Shown: piece by piece, positions 1 to 5,140 of the stretch
Layout: each line of letters starts with the position of its first letter
Numbering within the stretch: the first letter of the stretch is position 1
From: Actinomycetes bacterium
GTDB lineage: Bacteria; Actinomycetota; Acidimicrobiia; UBA5794
DNA length: 5,166 nt
Assembly: GCA_030598305.1 (NCBI GenBank)
Contig: JAUVQC010000116.1
Location: 1 to 5,166, forward strand
Reading direction: 5' to 3'
Position numbers and translations under genes: made by a program
Notes under the pieces: model-generated
What the model was told of the DNA's origin: nothing
Databases searched by the model: none
Seen by the model: the letters and a program-made list of their open reading frames with translations, nothing else

Positions 1-42
1 CCCGTTACCGACGGAATCCCCAACATGGTTGTCGACGCCTAG
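1..42 (+). CDS. 3' end of an unidentified gene (partial)
   Basis: Frame 1 is open from the first base and ends at TAG (40-42), giving the tail PVTDGIPNMVVDA. The reading is supported by context: the stop falls four bases before a strong inverted repeat, and the next gene on the other side of that repeat points toward it, so this looks like one half of a convergent gene pair. Thirteen residues are too few to name a family, and I do not recognise the product. Confidence 0.5.
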   Translation, partial: PVTDGIPNMVVDA

Positions 43-45
43 AGC

Positions 46-93
46 GTTTTGGCGTGGCGTACGGGACGATATTCCCGCGGGACACGCCAAAAC
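46..93. terminator. Putative bidirectional terminator hairpin between convergent genes
   Basis: A perfect 11-bp inverted repeat (GTTTTGGCGTG at 46-56, CACGCCAAAAC at 83-93) encloses a second perfect 5-bp stem (CGGGA at 62-66, TCCCG at 73-77) with a six-base loop. It lies 4 bp after the plus-strand stop at 42 and 14 bp beyond the minus-strand stop at 107, the position expected of a terminator shared by two converging genes. Neither flank has a run of T, so it would be a non-canonical terminator or a 3'-end-stabilising hairpin. Confidence 0.6.
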
Positions 94-106
94 CGTCTGG
101 CGAGCG

Positions 107-469
107 CTACGGGGCCGAGGTTCCTTCGCGGCTGTAGTCGTCTTCGAGGCGGACGACATCATCGACCTCTGGCGTTGCAACTTCGATGACATCGACGTCG
201 GTATCTGCTGGTGCCTCGAAACGGTGGACTTCGAGGGCGGGGACGTCGTATGACTCGCCTTCTACGAGGGTGACGACGCGGGCATCGTCACCCTGTCCGA
301 GATGGAGAAGCAGGGTCCCCGACATCACGAACACCGACTCGCGTTTCGTCTCGTGATACTGCAGGCTCAGTCGCTTGCCTGCGTCCACATGGATCTTCTT
401 ACCTGTGTAGAAGGGCGTCTCGCTCCATATGAGCTCATGTCCCCACGGCTTGTCAACGTGTCGTGTCAT
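107..469 (-). CDS. Small single-domain cupin, mannose-6-phosphate isomerase type II-like
   Basis: The 120-residue product is a single cupin barrel resembling the C-terminal domain of type II phosphomannose isomerases. It opens with the family-like KPWGHE (residues 7-12). Cupin motif 1 is SLQYHETKRE with Q37, H39 and E44, and motif 2 contains H82 in the segment DVPALEVHRFEAP; together these supply the usual metal ligands. It closes with EVATPEVDDVVRLEDDY (96-112), a typical ending of these small cupins. The open frame continues upstream to 550, but ATG 469 is chosen because KPWGHE normally sits a few residues from the N-terminus and the upstream residues look non-coding. No Shine-Dalgarno is visible, so translation may be leaderless. 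Metal binding is well supported. The substrate is not: free-standing versions are often annotated as isomerases without proof. It is divergent from the deaminase operon and may or may not be functionally linked to it. Confidence 0.9.
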   Translation of the reverse strand: MTRHVDKPWGHELIWSETPFYTGKKIHVDAGKRLSLQYHETKRESVFVMSGTLLLHLGQGDDARVVTLVEGESYDVPALEVHRFEAPADTDVDVIEVATPEVDDVVRLEDDYSREGTSAP

Positions 470-471
470 AG

Positions 472-491
472 GACCGATCGTAGCGTCGGTC
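472..491. repeat. Inverted repeat overlapping the putative cupin promoter
   Basis: GACCGA (472-477) and TCGGTC (486-491) form a perfect 6-bp inverted repeat with an 8-base centre, starting three bases upstream of the cupin start codon. It overlaps the candidate -10 box at 477-482, so it could be an operator for a dimeric repressor. Six-base arms also arise by chance in GC-rich DNA, so this is tentative. Confidence 0.3.
477..482 (-). promoter_or_regulatory. Candidate -10 box for a leaderless cupin transcript
   Basis: On the minus strand the hexamer reads TACGAT, which fits the TANNNT pattern typical of actinobacterial -10 elements. It stands 7 bases before the cupin ATG, so transcription would start at or next to the A of the start codon. 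The absence of a Shine-Dalgarno sequence agrees with a leaderless message. No convincing -35 box is seen at the usual distance. Confidence 0.35.
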
Positions 492-505
492 GTTACGCGA
501 ACATG

Positions 506-538
506 CCTATAGGACGACCGGGAACCGGCGGACCGCCG
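506..538. promoter_or_regulatory. Cluster of short perfect palindromes in the divergent intergenic region
   Basis: Two perfect palindromes lie close together in the middle of the 196-bp region between the divergent cupin and deaminase genes: CCTATAGG (506-513) and CGGCGG-A-CCGCCG (526-538, six-base arms around one base). Such symmetry between divergent promoters often marks regulator binding, but no known operator consensus is matched, and the GC-rich one could be coincidental. Confidence 0.3.
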
Positions 539-559
539 TAGGTGGAGCATATTGTCGTG

Positions 560-582
560 CTTGAAGGCCGCTCAAGGGCCTT
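560..582 (+). repeat. Two overlapping, mutually exclusive short hairpins
   Basis: CTTGA (560-564) can pair with TCAAG (572-576), or AAGGCC (564-569) can pair with GGCCTT (577-582). Both helices are perfect but cannot form together, because there are no spare loop bases for a pseudoknot. If a transcript of the deaminase operon starts upstream of 560 this could be a folding switch in its leader; if the transcript starts near 666 it is irrelevant. Nothing else recognisable is present from 583 to 650. Confidence 0.2.
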
Positions 583-653
583 GGCGAGTGGCTGAGAAGT
601 CGTGTGGTCGAGATTCCCGACTCCTTCTTGGGGTAGTCAGTGCGCGGGTCTGT

Positions 654-659
654 TTGAAT
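654..659 (+). promoter_or_regulatory. Weak candidate -10 box before the deaminase gene
   Basis: TTGAAT matches TATAAT at four of six positions and ends six bases before ATG 666, so a transcript would begin at or next to the start codon. This mirrors the arrangement on the cupin side. The only purine-rich stretch, GGAGA at 661-665, abuts the ATG and is too close to act as a normal ribosome binding site. No clear -35 is seen, so support is weak. Confidence 0.2.
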
Positions 660-665
660 TGGAGA

Positions 666-1676
666 ATGCGCAACTGGTCGACCATGCCGAAGGCCGAGAT
701 CCATCTTCACCTGGAGGGTGCGATCCCGGTGTCGGCCCTCTGGGACCTGATTGAGCATCACGGTGGTGACCCGCTGATCAAGACACCCGTACAACTCGCT
801 GACTGGTTCACGTACCGTGATTTCACCCACTTCATGCAGACCTGGGTGTGGATGAACGGCTTCTTGCGGAGTTATGACGACTTTGAGTTCATCTCGCAGG
901 CCGTGGCGCAACACCTTGTCGATCAGAACATCGTGTACGTGGAAGCGTTCTTCTCCCCCAGCGACTTTCGTGATCATGGTCTGGATCCGCAGGGCATCGC
1001 CACCGCGATACGGGCTGGCCTTGACCGAGTTGATGGCGTGGAGGTTGCGTTGATCGTGGATTTGGTTCGCGACCGCGGACCTGAGGGATCGGCGCGGACC
1101 CTCGCGTCGATCAAGGAGGTCGCAAGGGAGACGGGCGTGATCGGTATCGGAATCGGGGGATATGAGGTGGCACATCCGCCCGAGCAGTTCGCATCCGTGT
1201 ATGGCGATGCGAAAGATGCGGGATTCCGTCTCACTGCCCACGCGGGCGAGGAAGGCGGTCCCGAGAGCGTGTGGGGAGCACTGAGAAGTCTGGGCGCAGA
1301 ACGGATCGGACACGGCGTCCGCTCGGTCGAAGATCCCGAACTGGTTGAGTATCTCGTCGAGCATCAGATCCCCCTCGAGGTCTGTCCCACGTCGAACCTC
1401 CGCACCGGGGTGGTGGAGCACTGGAGTGACCACCCGGTAATTGAGCTGATCGAGGCAGGAGCGCTTGTGACGATCAATACGGATGATCCGGCCATGTTCG
1501 ACACCGATCTGGCGGGAGAATTCGACACTCTCGCAACCCGGCTCGGTTTCAGCGAGGCGACTCTGCGGCAGCTCTCGCTCTCTGCCATAGAGGCATCATG
1601 GGCGGACGAAGAAACCCGGACGAAGATTATCCGGAAGATCGAAACTTGGTGGGAGAAGGGCGAACGCACAACATGA
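666..1676 (+). CDS. Adenosine deaminase family protein (amidohydrolase superfamily)
   Basis: This 336-residue product has the usual length of the adenosine deaminase family, zinc enzymes that hydrolytically deaminate 6-aminopurine nucleosides (adenosine to inosine and ammonia) in the cytoplasm. All catalytic elements are visible: zinc ligands H13 and H15 in EIHLHLEGA, H192 and the catalytic E195 in TAHAGEE, H216 in RIGHG, and D273-D274 in INTDDP. The segment IGIGIGGYE (159-167) aligns with the DLAG-type motif of classical enzymes but has Gly in place of the Asp, so this is a divergent branch; N6-modified nucleosides, aminodeoxyfutalosine or another aminopurine are alternative substrates. ATG 666 is preferred because family members begin a few residues before PKAEIHLHLEG. 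ATG 684 is possible, and the frame is open back to 552, but those residues look non-coding. It overlaps the SAM hydrolase gene by ATGA, implying one mRNA and translational coupling, and that partner would generate adenosine. Confidence 0.92.
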   Translation: MRNWSTMPKAEIHLHLEGAIPVSALWDLIEHHGGDPLIKTPVQLADWFTYRDFTHFMQTWVWMNGFLRSYDDFEFISQAVAQHLVDQNIVYVEAFFSPSDFRDHGLDPQGIATAIRAGLDRVDGVEVALIVDLVRDRGPEGSARTLASIKEVARETGVIGIGIGGYEVAHPPEQFASVYGDAKDAGFRLTAHAGEEGGPESVWGALRSLGAERIGHGVRSVEDPELVEYLVEHQIPLEVCPTSNLRTGVVEHWSDHPVIELIEAGALVTINTDDPAMFDTDLAGEFDTLATRLGFSEATLRQLSLSAIEASWADEETRTKIIRKIETWWEKGERTT

Positions 1677-2482
1677 CCAACATCACGCTTACAACCGACT
1701 TCGGTACACGGCAGGGGAGCGACGCGGTCCTGCATGGTGCCATCTACGGGATCGCTCCCGACGCCGTTGTCACCGACCTATCGCACCACATCACCCCGCA
1801 GGACGTCCGCGAGGCGAACTTCGTCGTGAACAACAGCGCTTTCTTCTTTCCTGCTGGGACAGTGCATGTCATCGTGGTCGATCCCGGTGTCGGCACAGAC
1901 CGGCGGCCGGTCGCTGCTCGCATAGGCGACCACTATTTCGTCGCTCCTGACAACGGAGTACTCACTTCTTGTCTCGATCGTGCGCGAAGCGAAGGGTGGC
2001 TGACCGAGTTCGTCGAGCTCGACAAGCCCGAATACTGGCTCAAGAACGTGACGATGACCTTTCACGGAAGGGACCTGTTCGCCCCGGTCGGCGCCCACCT
2101 CGCCGCCGGTGCGCAACTTACCGATCTCGGTACACCGATCGATGATCCGATCAAGATTCCGCTTTGGGGCTCGAAACGCCACGGCGACGGAAGCGTGACG
2201 GGCGAGGTCATCTACATCGACGACTTCGGCAACGCGATCTGCTCGATCCTTCCGCAAGACATCGCCCACCTCCTCGGTCCGGATGGGGTTGAGGTTGAGA
2301 TCTGCGGAGCTCGCATCAGCGGGATGGTCTCGACGTTCGGAGATTCCGAGTACGACTCCGACACGCTGATCGCGCTCTGGGACTCGAGTGGCTATCTCCT
2401 CGTCTCGGAGAACAACGGAACGGGAGGGCGGGTCATCAAGCCGAAACCTCGCGACACTGTGACGGTACGAGCTCGTGGTTGA
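1673..2482 (+). CDS. S-adenosyl-L-methionine hydrolase (adenosine-forming), DUF62 family
   Basis: The 269-residue product matches the SAM hydroxide adenosyltransferase family, in which water attacks SAM to give L-methionine and adenosine. The N-terminal domain has TLTTDFG (6-11), VDPGVGTDRR (69-78), VAPDNG (90-95) and FHGRD (130-134). The C-terminal domain has GEVIYIDDFGNAI (177-189). D70, R77 and H131 keep the spacing of the Asp-Arg-His triad described for the archaeal homologue. The Tyr and Ser typical of fluorinase are replaced by D70 and G132, and I see no fluorinase-type insertion, so hydrolysis is far likelier than halogenation. ATG 1673 overlaps the deaminase stop as ATGA; the purine-rich GGGAGAAGGG (1651-1660) lies 12 bases upstream. 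The frame is open further upstream inside the deaminase gene, but the conserved start MTNITLTTDFG fixes the N-terminus. The cellular role of this family is poorly known; pairing with a deaminase suggests SAM turnover with removal of the adenosine product. Confidence 0.93.
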   Translation: MTNITLTTDFGTRQGSDAVLHGAIYGIAPDAVVTDLSHHITPQDVREANFVVNNSAFFFPAGTVHVIVVDPGVGTDRRPVAARIGDHYFVAPDNGVLTSCLDRARSEGWLTEFVELDKPEYWLKNVTMTFHGRDLFAPVGAHLAAGAQLTDLGTPIDDPIKIPLWGSKRHGDGSVTGEVIYIDDFGNAICSILPQDIAHLLGPDGVEVEICGARISGMVSTFGDSEYDSDTLIALWDSSGYLLVSENNGTGGRVIKPKPRDTVTVRARG

Positions 2483-2485
2483 TGA

Positions 2486-3235
2486 TTACAAACGGCCCGC
2501 GTCGATGATCCGCTGGAGGAACTGCTGAGTGCGCTGCTGGCGCGGCGTTGAGAAGATCTGGTCCGGCCGCCCGTGCTCGAGGATGCGTCCCTGATCGAGG
2601 AAGCACACCTGATCTGCAACGTCTCGTGCGAAACCCATCTCGTGGGTTGCGATGACCATCGTCATTCCGGAGTTCTTCAAGCCACGAATGACATCCAGAA
2701 CCTCTGCGACAAGTTCGGGATCGAGAGCTGATGTGACCTCATCAAAGAGCATGAGATCGGGCTCGGTGGCGAGGGCGCGTATCACGGCTACCCGCTGTTG
2801 CTCTCCACCGCTGAGCCTGTCTGGGTATTCGGCTACCTTGTCAGAGAGACCGAACCGTTCGAGGAGTTCCCGCCCCTTCTCCTCTGCATCGGTTCTGTCG
2901 ATTCCGTGTACCTTGCGTGGGCTGATGGTGATATTGTCGAGCACGTTCATGTGTGGGAAGAGGTTGAACGCCTGGAACACGATCCCCATGGTCGCCCGCA
3001 CCTGATTTGCGTTGATGCCCGGGGCGGTGATGTTCGCACCGTCGAGAAGGATCGTTCCATCGTCGATGGGAACGAGGAGGTTCACGCACTTGAGCATGGT
3101 CGACTTTCCAGACCCCGACGATCCGATCAAGCAGACGACTTCGTGGTGGCCGACGATGAGATCGACGTCGCGCAGAACCTCCTTGTCCTCAAATGCCTTC
3201 CATACGCCACGGAGTTCCAGTTTCGGAGTCCTCAT
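2486..3235 (-). CDS. Polar amino acid ABC transporter, ATP-binding protein (GlnQ/HisP type)
   Basis: This 249-residue ATPase is the cytoplasmic motor of an amino acid importer. The nucleotide-binding motifs appear in order: Walker A GSSGSGKST (38-46), Q-loop Q88 in VFQAFNLFPHMNVLDNI, signature LSGGEQQRVAVIRAL (141-155), Walker B LMLFDE with catalytic E166, D-loop SALD, and H-loop H198 in IATHEM. FNLFPHM and SALDPEL are characteristic of the polar amino acid (PAAT) group. The usual DEPTSALDP is DEVTSALDP here, a tolerated variant that I believe recurs in this group. ATG 3235 overlaps the permease stop as ATGA, so it is co-translated with the permease and is the last gene of the operon. Its stop lies only 3 bp from the stop of the opposing SAM hydrolase gene, with no space for a terminator, so each transcript probably runs into the other gene. 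Confidence 0.96.
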   Translation of the reverse strand: MRTPKLELRGVWKAFEDKEVLRDVDLIVGHHEVVCLIGSSGSGKSTMLKCVNLLVPIDDGTILLDGANITAPGINANQVRATMGIVFQAFNLFPHMNVLDNITISPRKVHGIDRTDAEEKGRELLERFGLSDKVAEYPDRLSGGEQQRVAVIRALATEPDLMLFDEVTSALDPELVAEVLDVIRGLKNSGMTMVIATHEMGFARDVADQVCFLDQGRILEHGRPDQIFSTPRQQRTQQFLQRIIDAGRL

Positions 3236-4104
3236 GCACTCATCGACTGTTTCTTGCGCCGATCACGTTCGGTGTACCAGTCGGTGAACCGGGCAACCGG
3301 GACACTCACGATGAGGAAGAGCAGGGCCGCTGCGATGTAGCCGGTGTAATTGAAGGTGCTCGCTGCATAGATGTCGGCCTCCCTCACCGCTTCCCTGATG
3401 CCCAGTATGAGTACAAGCGCAACGTCCTTCTGAAGGCTGACGAACCCATTGAGGAGCGCGGGGATGACGTTACGGATTGCCTGGGGAACGAGTACATATC
3501 TGAGGGTTTGGCCCTGTGTGAGGCCGAGCGAACGAGCCGACATGCGTTGGCTCTCATGGACAGATTCGATGCCGGCTCGATACACCTCTGCCGTGTAGGC
3601 ACTGTAACTGATGATAAGTGCCGTCAGCCCCCAGAACAGTGCCCCGTTCGGCACGCCGGGCAGTTGCAGGGCGGGGATCCCGAAGCCGAGGAGGAGGATG
3701 AGGAGTATCACCGGGATACCTCGAATCAGATCGATGAAGATCACAGCGAGTGCGCGCAACGGGAAGAATGCCGGTCCGCGGAGTGATCGGATCATCGCGA
3801 TCACAAGGGCTACCGCGAGGATGACCACCTCTGCAAAGAGGAACATCTTGATGTCGAGCCAGAATCCGCTGAGCACCTTGGGGAAGACCCGGACGAAGTG
3901 ATCCCAGTTGAAAAACTGCTTCTGGACGGCTGGCCAGGCATCGGAGGACAGGATCGCCCACAACGCCACAACGATGAACACGATCGTCGAGACAAACGCG
4001 ATCATCGCGGCTCTGGTGCCCTCCTCTCGACCGCGCGGCGCGTGTGGAGGTCCGAACAATGCCGGACCCCCACGGAATTCGGCGAGTGGCGATCGATCGC
4101 TCAC
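3232..4104 (-). CDS. Polar amino acid ABC transporter, permease (HisM/GlnP type)
   Basis: The 290-residue inner-membrane protein has about five to six hydrophobic segments (roughly 34-53, 85-105, 118-142, 153-175, 213-235 and 253-275). It carries the cytoplasmic EAA coupling loop of importer permeases, seen as SARSLGLTQGQTLRYVLVPQA (189-209) followed by IRNVIP. The preceding YTAEVYRAGIESV is typical of the His/Glu/Gln/Arg/opine permease family. Only one permease gene is present, so the channel is probably a homodimer. The start shown is GTG, 6 bases after the binding-protein stop, so coupled re-initiation is likely. It gives a 33-residue Arg/Pro-rich cytoplasmic extension before the first helix. 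An alternative ATG at 4005 would remove this extension and has AGGAGGG 13 bases upstream, so the N-terminus is uncertain. The gene overlaps the ATPase gene by ATGA. Confidence 0.93.
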   Translation of the reverse strand: MSDRSPLAEFRGGPALFGPPHAPRGREEGTRAAMIAFVSTIVFIVVALWAILSSDAWPAVQKQFFNWDHFVRVFPKVLSGFWLDIKMFLFAEVVILAVALVIAMIRSLRGPAFFPLRALAVIFIDLIRGIPVILLILLLGFGIPALQLPGVPNGALFWGLTALIISYSAYTAEVYRAGIESVHESQRMSARSLGLTQGQTLRYVLVPQAIRNVIPALLNGFVSLQKDVALVLILGIREAVREADIYAASTFNYTGYIAAALLFLIVSVPVARFTDWYTERDRRKKQSMSA

Positions 4105-4110
4105 CTAGCG

Positions 4111-5001
4111 CTACTCGGTGATGGTTGGGATACCGCCATCCTGGGTCAGGTAGGTGTCCTCAAGCGCCTGCAGCGTGCCGTTCGACCTGAGCGCGGCAAG
4201 GGCTGAGTTCACGCAAGGAACGAGCGGGTTTCCTTCGGCGAACAAGAGGCCGTACTGGTCGGGAGCGGCCGCCTCGGTCTCGAACTGTCCGGCGATGATG
4301 GAACCCTCGACCTGGACAGCAGTGACGAAGTATCCGGTTGGAAGGTCGAGCACGAGCCCGTCGATTTGTCCGGCGATCATCGCTGCCTCAAGGTCGACAT
4401 TCTCGTCGTACACATTGGGGTCAGTGTTCGGCTTGATGACGTCCTCGATGAAGTCGAGGCTTGTCGTGCCGATCTGGGCGCCGAGGATCGCATCCTTGAG
4501 ATCGTCGATCGTCTTCGCCGACGCATAGGGAGAGTCCGGATAGACGACCAAGGCCTGACGCGTTACGTAGTACGGCGAACTGAAGTCAACGACCTCGTCG
4601 CGGTCTTCGGTGATCGAGTACTGCTGCAGATTGAAGTCCCACGGTTTGTCACCCGGAGCGATCGCTTCGTTGAAGCCGATTCGGGTCCATACAACATCAG
4701 TGTCTGCGAAGCCGAGTTCTGCCGCGATGGCATAGACAAGGCCCGCTTCGAAGCCGAGCTTCGAGGTGGGGTCATCGAATCCCTCACCATCAGTCGTTCC
4801 TACCCATGGTGGGAATGCTGGTTCGCCGGTCGCGACGGTCAGCGTTCCGGCCGTCACCAGCTCGAGGTCGGCGACGTCGCAGGATCCTGGTGCTGCGGTT
4901 GGTCCTGTTTCCTCGCTGTCGCTGCTGCATGCGGCCGTGAGCATCGCGAATGCCACGAGAAGGGTCAGGAATGTGGTCCAAGTTGTTCGGCGTTTTGCCA
5001 T
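4111..5001 (-). CDS. Polar amino acid ABC transporter, lipoprotein substrate-binding protein
   Basis: This 296-residue protein is the extracytoplasmic receptor of the importer. It starts with a basic lipoprotein signal (MAKRRTTW), a hydrophobic stretch and LTAAC, so C25 would be lipidated after cleavage, followed by a Ser/Glu/Gly/Pro-rich tether. From about residue 45 it follows the family 3 binding-protein fold: LTVATGEPAFPPW (54-66), GFEAGLVYAIAAELG (83-97), WDFNLQQYSITEDRDEVVDFSSPYY (121-145), IGTTS (177-181) and a likely ligand-contacting Asp, D219, in LVLDLPTGYF. R148 lies near the position of the carboxylate-binding Arg in HisJ. C41 and C263 could form a disulfide. The fold argues for an amino acid or similar small zwitterion, but the ligand cannot be assigned. 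It is the first gene of the operon, with a strong ribosome binding site matching the need for excess receptor. Confidence 0.95.
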   Translation of the reverse strand: MAKRRTTWTTFLTLLVAFAMLTAACSSDSEETGPTAAPGSCDVADLELVTAGTLTVATGEPAFPPWVGTTDGEGFDDPTSKLGFEAGLVYAIAAELGFADTDVVWTRIGFNEAIAPGDKPWDFNLQQYSITEDRDEVVDFSSPYYVTRQALVVYPDSPYASAKTIDDLKDAILGAQIGTTSLDFIEDVIKPNTDPNVYDENVDLEAAMIAGQIDGLVLDLPTGYFVTAVQVEGSIIAGQFETEAAAPDQYGLLFAEGNPLVPCVNSALAALRSNGTLQALEDTYLTQDGGIPTITE

Positions 5002-5006
5002 CGAAT

Positions 5007-5012
5007 CCTCCT
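5007..5012 (-). promoter_or_regulatory. Strong Shine-Dalgarno site of the binding-protein gene
   Basis: The minus strand reads AGGAGG, a perfect anti-16S match, five bases before ATG 5001. It fixes the start codon and predicts high translation. It contrasts with the absent or poorly placed sites of the cupin and deaminase genes. Confidence 0.85.
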
Positions 5013-5028
5013 ATTCAGTGCCTCTCCG

Positions 5029-5058
5029 ACTATAGCTTGGACGAAGGCGCAGCCGGAA
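5029..5058 (-). promoter_or_regulatory. Candidate sigma-70-type promoter of the ABC importer operon
   Basis: On the minus strand a TATAGT -10 box (5029-5034, five of six matches to TATAAT) is preceded at 18 bases by a weak -35, TTCCGG (5053-5058). Transcription would begin near 5022, giving a leader of about 20 bases that contains the AGGAGG site. That is too short for a riboswitch, so any control would be by DNA-binding regulators. The -10 is convincing; the -35 is not. Confidence 0.55.
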
Positions 5059-5127
5059 GCCGGCGGGCAGCGTCCAGCTGACCTCATGTCGGTACACAAC
5101 CCTTGCTACCGTTTCCCCATCACTGAC

Positions 5128-5134
5128 GGAAAGG
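5128..5134 (+). promoter_or_regulatory. Shine-Dalgarno site of the gene starting at 5141
   Basis: GGAAAGG lies six bases before ATG 5141, a good purine-rich ribosome binding site at ordinary spacing. It is the main support for the truncated gene that follows. Confidence 0.6.
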
Positions 5135-5140
5135 CATCCA

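Noticed and set aside
552..665. N-terminal extension of the deaminase to a start at 552
   Set aside because: The 38 extra residues show no conservation-like pattern, and family members start only a few residues before PKAEIHLHLEG.
470..665. SAM- or SAH-responsive riboswitch upstream of the SAM-degrading operon
   Set aside because: I looked for SAM and SAH aptamer core motifs and multi-helix junctions and found none; the overlapping helices at 560-582 lack the loop bases needed for a pseudoknot.
507..1433. Long minus-strand open frame of 308 codons opposite the deaminase gene
   Set aside because: It lies antisense to a gene with complete catalytic motifs, shows no recognisable domain, and is rich in Arg/His/Asp as expected of a shadow frame in GC-rich coding DNA.
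1673..2482. Fluorinase or chlorinase (halide-using SAM enzyme)
   Set aside because: The residues characteristic of fluorinase are replaced by hydrolase-type Asp and Gly, and no biosynthetic cluster for halogenated metabolites is visible.
1673..2482. Phage-type anti-restriction SAM-degrading enzyme or defence system
   Set aside because: The protein is of the cellular DUF62 type, and no nuclease, toxin, integrase or phage gene lies nearby.
2720..2745. DEVTSALDP in place of DEPTSALDP as a sign of an impaired ATPase
   Set aside because: The catalytic Glu, Walker motifs, signature and His switch are intact, and I recall this Pro-to-Val variant in other amino acid ABC ATPases.
4088..4100. GATCGATCGATC-like microrepeat near the permease start
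   Set aside because: It is very short, falls within coding sequence (Asp-Arg-Ser codons), and has no partner elsewhere in the window.
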